This document shows positions 60,654 through 64,000 of a stretch of DNA of 64,000 nt, in pieces; position 1 is the first letter of the stretch, and each line of letters starts with the position of its first letter. The notes below the pieces were generated by a model. The model was not told the origin of the DNA and ran no database searches. It was given only the letters and a program-made list of their open reading frames with translations. This DNA is from Parasutterella muris. Lineage in GTDB: Bacteria > Pseudomonadota > Gammaproteobacteria > Burkholderiales > Burkholderiaceae_F. The DNA lies in NCBI RefSeq assembly GCF_943193095.1, contig NZ_CALPCV010000001.1, forward strand, positions 1 through 64,000, read 5' to 3'. The position numbers and the translations under genes are program-made.

Positions 60654-61303
60654 AAGCACTCGTCAGAATGGTGAAGGTTCCGCTTCAGGGATGGAACCGT
60701 GACGGAGCTCCTCTTGTGACCATGGAGATCCGAGAGGGAGAATTTGTCCTGCTTCTTGGAAATAACGGCTCCGGAAAATCCAGTCTGCTTAATCTTATTT
60801 CAGGTCTTTCTCTGCCCGAATCCGGAGAGGTTTTTATCAAAGGGAATGCGATATCAAGGATGAGCGAGCATCAGCTTCGGCAGTGGCGCTCCCGTATCGG
60901 CATGATTCCGTCCGATCCCGTCATACTCGAAGACTATACGATTGAAGAAAACCTTCAGCTGACTGCGCTGCTTCTGGGGAAGAGCGTTCAGGAGGCTGCG
61001 AGCAACGCGAGGGAGTGCGCAGCTTTATGCGGTTTAGAGCCGGAGCTTAAAAGAAAAGGCTCAGAGCTTTCAGTCGGCTTGAAGAAGCGTTTGGTTATCG
61101 CCCGCTCGCTGGTGAATCAGCCGGAACTCATACTGGCGGATTCTCCGATGGAAGCGCTTGACAATGACGCTCAGGAAGAATTTCTGTATATCTGCACAAA
61201 ACTTGCACAGATCGGTTATCCGATCGTAATGACCTCAAGCTATCCTCTTCCATTTGAGATTCGAGCGCTTCGCGTGTTTAACCTTAACGAGGTGCAGAAA
61301 TGA
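60650..61303 (+). CDS. ftsE: Cell division ATP-binding protein FtsE
   Basis: The 217-residue ABC ATPase has Walker A LLGNNGSGKSSLLNLI, a Q loop near RIGMIPSD, the signature ELSVGLKKRL and Walker B ELILADSPMEAL. The Walker B acid pair LADSP (for DEP) and the SVGL (for SGG) signature are somewhat diverged compared with the usual FtsE. With FtsX it forms the complex that activates periplasmic amidases during division. It overlaps ppx and ftsX by 4 bases each. The pairing with ftsX supports the name. Confidence 0.87.
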   Translation: MKALVRMVKVPLQGWNRDGAPLVTMEIREGEFVLLLGNNGSGKSSLLNLISGLSLPESGEVFIKGNAISRMSEHQLRQWRSRIGMIPSDPVILEDYTIEENLQLTALLLGKSVQEAASNARECAALCGLEPELKRKGSELSVGLKKRLVIARSLVNQPELILADSPMEALDNDAQEEFLYICTKLAQIGYPIVMTSSYPLPFEIRALRVFNLNEVQK

Positions 61304-62154
61304 TCTCCACTGCGGAAAGGGCCAAGCGCTCTTTAAAAACCGGGAAAAGAACCTTCTTCTTAGTTGTCGCGATTCTTTCTTTGGCGTTCTGTCTTCTCGG
61401 TCAGATGGTACTGAGTTTTTATTCTTTTTATCAGGCGCACCGCGGAGTGATGGGTGATGAGGCAACGATTTTCATCGATCCTACCCTGAATGATAAGGAG
61501 ACGGAAAAACTTGTACAGAAGATTCAGAGTCTCACCCCGGCCTCTTCGATGAGAGAGATTCAGCCGGCTGACGTGTTGGAAAAAGATATTTTGAAACTGG
61601 TTGAGGCTCGCAAGAAAGTGCCGCTGATCCTTGCGCTTCAGTTTCCGGCTGATGTTTCAGTTTCAGAGATGCGCGAGCACGCCGCCGATATTAAGAAGAT
61701 GAAGGGTGTAGAGGCAGTTACGGCGAATTTTGAGTGGATCGAGAAGCGTCATACGCTCAGAGAGGCGATTGCGCTGGGTATTATTGCGCTTGCGGTTCCG
61801 ACTGTGCTTTTAGTGGCCATGCTGATCGTTCAGAGCAGCCTGAGACTGCGGAGCTTTATGAGCGATGAACAACGGCTTTTCGGCATGCTTGGCGCTTCGC
61901 GGTTTTCGATTTGTGCGCCTCAGATGCTGGTTGCCTTCTGGGCTTCGCTGCTTTCGTGTTTATTTGGCTCGATGCTTTTGGCCCTGTCGCTCTGGGGCAG
62001 TATCCCCCTTTTGGAAGAAGCCTTTGAAGTGAAGCTTCTTGCAGACGTACAAACCTGCGCCGCTGTGATTGCGCTGATTGCGCTGATGACTATTTTCGCG
62101 ACAGTTTTTTCTTCAATGGTCGCGGCTTCCCTGACTAAGCCCCTGAAGTTCTAG
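61300..62154 (+). CDS. ftsX: Cell division protein FtsX
   Basis: The 284-residue membrane partner of FtsE has a first helix near residues 22-45, a periplasmic domain (about 50-150), and three more helices near 160-183, 200-235 and 250-275. The segment MSDEQRLFGMLGASRFSI fits the conserved cytosolic loop. It overlaps ftsE by 4 bases and rpoH follows after 30 bases. Confidence 0.9.
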   Translation: MISTAERAKRSLKTGKRTFFLVVAILSLAFCLLGQMVLSFYSFYQAHRGVMGDEATIFIDPTLNDKETEKLVQKIQSLTPASSMREIQPADVLEKDILKLVEARKKVPLILALQFPADVSVSEMREHAADIKKMKGVEAVTANFEWIEKRHTLREAIALGIIALAVPTVLLVAMLIVQSSLRLRSFMSDEQRLFGMLGASRFSICAPQMLVAFWASLLSCLFGSMLLALSLWGSIPLLEEAFEVKLLADVQTCAAVIALIALMTIFATVFSSMVAASLTKPLKF

Positions 62155-62184
62155 TTATTAACCTTTAGCTTAGAATTGAAGGCA

Positions 62185-63108
62185 ATGACTGCTGATAACA
62201 AAGAACCCAAGAAAAAGCCCTGCACTGCGCTGGCTCCTTATAAGCCGACGCCGTTGGCGATTCCTGACACAGGATCAGGAACGCTGGCGGATTTTATTCG
62301 GGCCGCGAACCGTGCCCCGATCCTGACGCCTGAACGTGAACACGAATTAGCGGTTAGGCTGCACGACAAAGGGGACATGGAAGCCGCAGGCGAACTGATC
62401 ATGTCGCATTTGCGGCTGGTGATTTCTATTGCCCGTCAGTATCAAGGCTACGGGCTTCCGTTCTCAGATCTGATTCAGGAAGGCAATATCGGTCTGATGA
62501 AGGCGGTTAAGCGTTTCAATCCGCATAATGGCGCCCGCTTAGTGACGTTTGCCATGACATGGATCCGTTCTGAAATTCAGGACTACGTTCTGAAGAACTG
62601 GCGGCTGGTGAAAGTGGCGACGACTAAATCTCAGCGCAAGCTCTTCTTTAACCTTAGAAAGATGAAGGACGATACCAAGCTGTTGGGTTTGGACGACGCA
62701 AATCGCATTGCCGAACAGCTGGAAGTGAAGCCCTCTGAAGTTTTTGAGATGGAGCAGCGCATGACCGGCGCGGACATTGTGATTGATGAACCGAGCGGCG
62801 GGGAAAAAGACAGTGCGCCGGAGGACTGGCTCTTTGATGAAGGGGACGACCCGGACAGCAGGCTAAAGCAGGCTCGGTACGAAGAAGTGCTTAGCACAGA
62901 GCTTCCTGAAGCGGTAAAGAAGCTTGATCCTCGTTCGCGGCGTATTATTGAGGCGCGCTGGCTTTTTGACGAAAGCAAAGACAAAAAAGGCGCAACTTTG
63001 GCTGATCTGGCAGCAGAGCTGGGTGTCAGTCAGGAAAGGGTTCGTCAGCTTGAAAAAAAGGCGTTTGCCGTATTGAAGTCAGAACTGAAGGATGATGCGG
63101 CTGAGTGA
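62185..63108 (+). CDS. rpoH: Heat-shock sigma factor RpoH (sigma-32)
   Basis: The 307-residue sigma factor has region 2 with LRLVISIARQYQGYGLPFSDLIQEGNIGLMKAVKRFNP (core binding) and FAMTWIRSEIQDYVLKNWRLVKVATT (-10 recognition). The RpoH box follows as QRKLFFNLRKMK. Region 4 ends in LGVSQERVRQLEKKAFAVLK. The ATG at 62185 has AAGG close by. A TTG at 62176 lacks a ribosome site. It would drive chaperone genes such as cbpA. The ftsE-ftsX-rpoH order is conserved in proteobacteria. Confidence 0.96.
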   Translation: MTADNKEPKKKPCTALAPYKPTPLAIPDTGSGTLADFIRAANRAPILTPEREHELAVRLHDKGDMEAAGELIMSHLRLVISIARQYQGYGLPFSDLIQEGNIGLMKAVKRFNPHNGARLVTFAMTWIRSEIQDYVLKNWRLVKVATTKSQRKLFFNLRKMKDDTKLLGLDDANRIAEQLEVKPSEVFEMEQRMTGADIVIDEPSGGEKDSAPEDWLFDEGDDPDSRLKQARYEEVLSTELPEAVKKLDPRSRRIIEARWLFDESKDKKGATLADLAAELGVSQERVRQLEKKAFAVLKSELKDDAAE

Positions 63109-63139
63109 AGGCGCATTTATGCGAAAGGTTTAGTTTGTC

Positions 63140-63610
63140 ATGTTCAACATAGTGCTTGTCCATCCGGAGATTCCGCCGAATACCGGAAACATTATTCGTC
63201 TGTCGGCCAATACCGGCTGTCGGGTTTTTCTTATCGAGCCGCTGGGGTTTGCGCTTGAAGACAAGCATCTGAAGCGTGCCGGGCTTGATTACTGGGAATA
63301 TGCCGACATCAAGGTCTATCCCTCTTTTGAGGCCTTTTTGGCAGCCGAAGAGCCCGACAGAGCCCGCATGTTCGCAATGACGACCAAAGCGAAGCAGTTA
63401 GTCCAGAGCGTCTCTTTCGAGCCCGGGGACTGGTTTGTCTTCGGCTCTGAGGGGAGCGGCCTGCCGCAGGAGATCAGAGATTTATTTGATGCGGCGCATA
63501 TGATACGGCTGCTGATGCGGCCGAAGAACCGTTCCCTCAATCTCTCCAACTCTGTCGCCGTTACGGTTTACGAAGCTTGGCGGCAGAATAATTTCGAAGG
63601 CGGAGTTTAG
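63140..63610 (+). CDS. trmL: tRNA (cytidine/uridine-2'-O) methyltransferase TrmL
   Basis: The 156-residue SPOUT methyltransferase modifies the wobble base of leucine tRNAs. Motifs are PEIPPNTGNIIRLSANTG, FGSEGSGLPQEI and the knot end RSLNLSNSVAVTVYEAWRQ. The length is standard. The stop overlaps the converging LOG gene by 4 bases. Confidence 0.95.
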   Translation: MFNIVLVHPEIPPNTGNIIRLSANTGCRVFLIEPLGFALEDKHLKRAGLDYWEYADIKVYPSFEAFLAAEEPDRARMFAMTTKAKQLVQSVSFEPGDWFVFGSEGSGLPQEIRDLFDAAHMIRLLMRPKNRSLNLSNSVAVTVYEAWRQNNFEGGV

Positions 63611-64000
63611 TCCGGCAGAGCGCCTATCAGTTTCTCAAAAAGCGCTTTGATGTTGCTGTCAAAAAAGCAGAGATCGTTGACTGTATCGCTGATAAGGCCG
63701 CAATCGATAGCGGTTTCGAAAAATTCATGAATTTTCTGATAGTACCCATCGACATCAAAAAATCCGATCGGTTTACGGAAAAGTCCGAGCTGATTATTGG
63801 TAATGACTTCGAAAGCCTCATCGAGCGTGCCGACGCCTCCCGGAAGAACGAGGAACATATCGGACTCTAGGAACATACGCTCTTTACGTTCAGCCATTGT
63901 ATCGACATAGATAAGTTCTGTGAGGTTGTCCGCGGGCTTCTCTACCGAGCTTAGGAATTTCGGAATAATTCCTACAACAGGGGCGTAAAAGTCAACAGCG
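63607..64000 (-). CDS. LOG-family protein (cytokinin riboside 5'-monophosphate phosphoribohydrolase-like), 5' part outside window
   Basis: The frame stays open to the window end, so only the C-terminal 130 residues are present. Visible motifs are VVGIIPKFL, MAERKERMFLESDMFLVLPGGVGTLDEAFEVITNNQLG (PGGxGTxxE signature) and IGFFDVDGYYQ. This is the TIGR00730/LOG family, which splits nucleoside monophosphates into base and ribose 5-phosphate. The internal ATG near 63897 is not the true start, because the conserved region begins earlier. Confidence 0.92.
   Translation of the reverse strand, partial: AVDFYAPVVGIIPKFLSSVEKPADNLTELIYVDTMAERKERMFLESDMFLVLPGGVGTLDEAFEVITNNQLGLFRKPIGFFDVDGYYQKIHEFFETAIDCGLISDTVNDLCFFDSNIKALFEKLIGALPD

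Noticed and set aside
1..64000. CRISPR arrays, insertion sequences, prophage or integron parts
   Set aside because: I saw no regularly spaced repeats, transposase or integrase motifs or long terminal repeats. The only tRNA gene shows no integration junction.

Overview
This is a gene-dense stretch of bacterial chromosome. It begins inside the 3' end of an rRNA operon (the tail of a 5S rRNA gene plus its terminator) and ends inside a LOG-family gene. Gene content and order point to a betaproteobacterium of the order Burkholderiales. The diagnostic blocks are TPR protein-lolB-ispE-tRNA-Gln-prs-rplY, rsmB-DUF4390-ntrY-ntrX-trkA-trkH, rsmD/coaD divergent from ftsY, a DUF1840 gene, a short PTS (EIIA-Man/HPr/EI) and a very long flavin/iron-sulfur oxidoreductase. 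Moderate base composition and small intergenic gaps would fit the Sutterellaceae (Parasutterella or Sutterella-like), but that is inference. I see no transposase, integrase, phage block, CRISPR array or other sign of recent transfer.

Layout. 0-10.9 kb (minus strand): a TPR-lolB-ispE-tRNA-Gln-prs-rplY transcript followed by deaD-pth-DUF523-ychF-XRE regulator, mostly overlapping or abutting genes for isoprenoid synthesis, lipoprotein insertion, PRPP supply and translation. Upstream lies an M20 peptidase gene. 11-12 kb: ahpC alone with its own terminator. 12-15.7 kb (minus): amino-acid ABC transporter genes aapJ-aapQ-aapM followed by a DUF1857 gene, with no ATPase gene. 15.8-18.5 kb: cbpA-cbpM and a CNNM/CBS membrane protein. 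18.5-21 kb: topB. 21.2-31.6 kb: def, then fmt-rsmB-DUF4390-ntrY-ntrX-trkA-trkH, interrupted by a minus-strand hydrolase.

31.6-35.2 kb: DUF1840 (minus), then EIIA-ptsH-ptsI-UPF0149, preceded by a possible operator and a six-codon leader ORF. 35.2-38 kb (minus): xth-rsuA-ampG. 38.2-42.1 kb: pyrE and, on the minus strand, gatCAB. 42.3-50.8 kb: the cell-elongation operon mreB-mreC-mreD-mrdA-rodA-rlpA, extended by an M20 dipeptidase and a small unknown gene. 50.8-52.7 kb (minus): ilvA and a small unknown gene. 52.8-57.1 kb: a 1306-residue oxidoreductase and a HIT protein. 57.1-58.2 kb (minus): rsmD-coaD. 58.3-63.6 kb: ftsY-ppx/gppA-ftsE-ftsX-rpoH-trmL. The partial LOG gene closes the window.

Most of the content is housekeeping. 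I did not find an obvious new defence, secretion or biosynthetic system. The points that merit a second look are small and regulatory: a compact NtrX lacking the AAA+ domain, a start-codon-masking inverted repeat in front of the TPR gene, a mini-ORF and dyad ahead of the PTS operon, an XRE regulator coupled to ychF, an amino-acid transporter operon lacking its ATPase, two unknown small genes, a ppx/gppA gene inserted in the ftsY-ftsEX block, and repeated 4-nt stop-codon overlaps between convergent genes. No stretch longer than about 300 bases lacks a gene or RNA feature.
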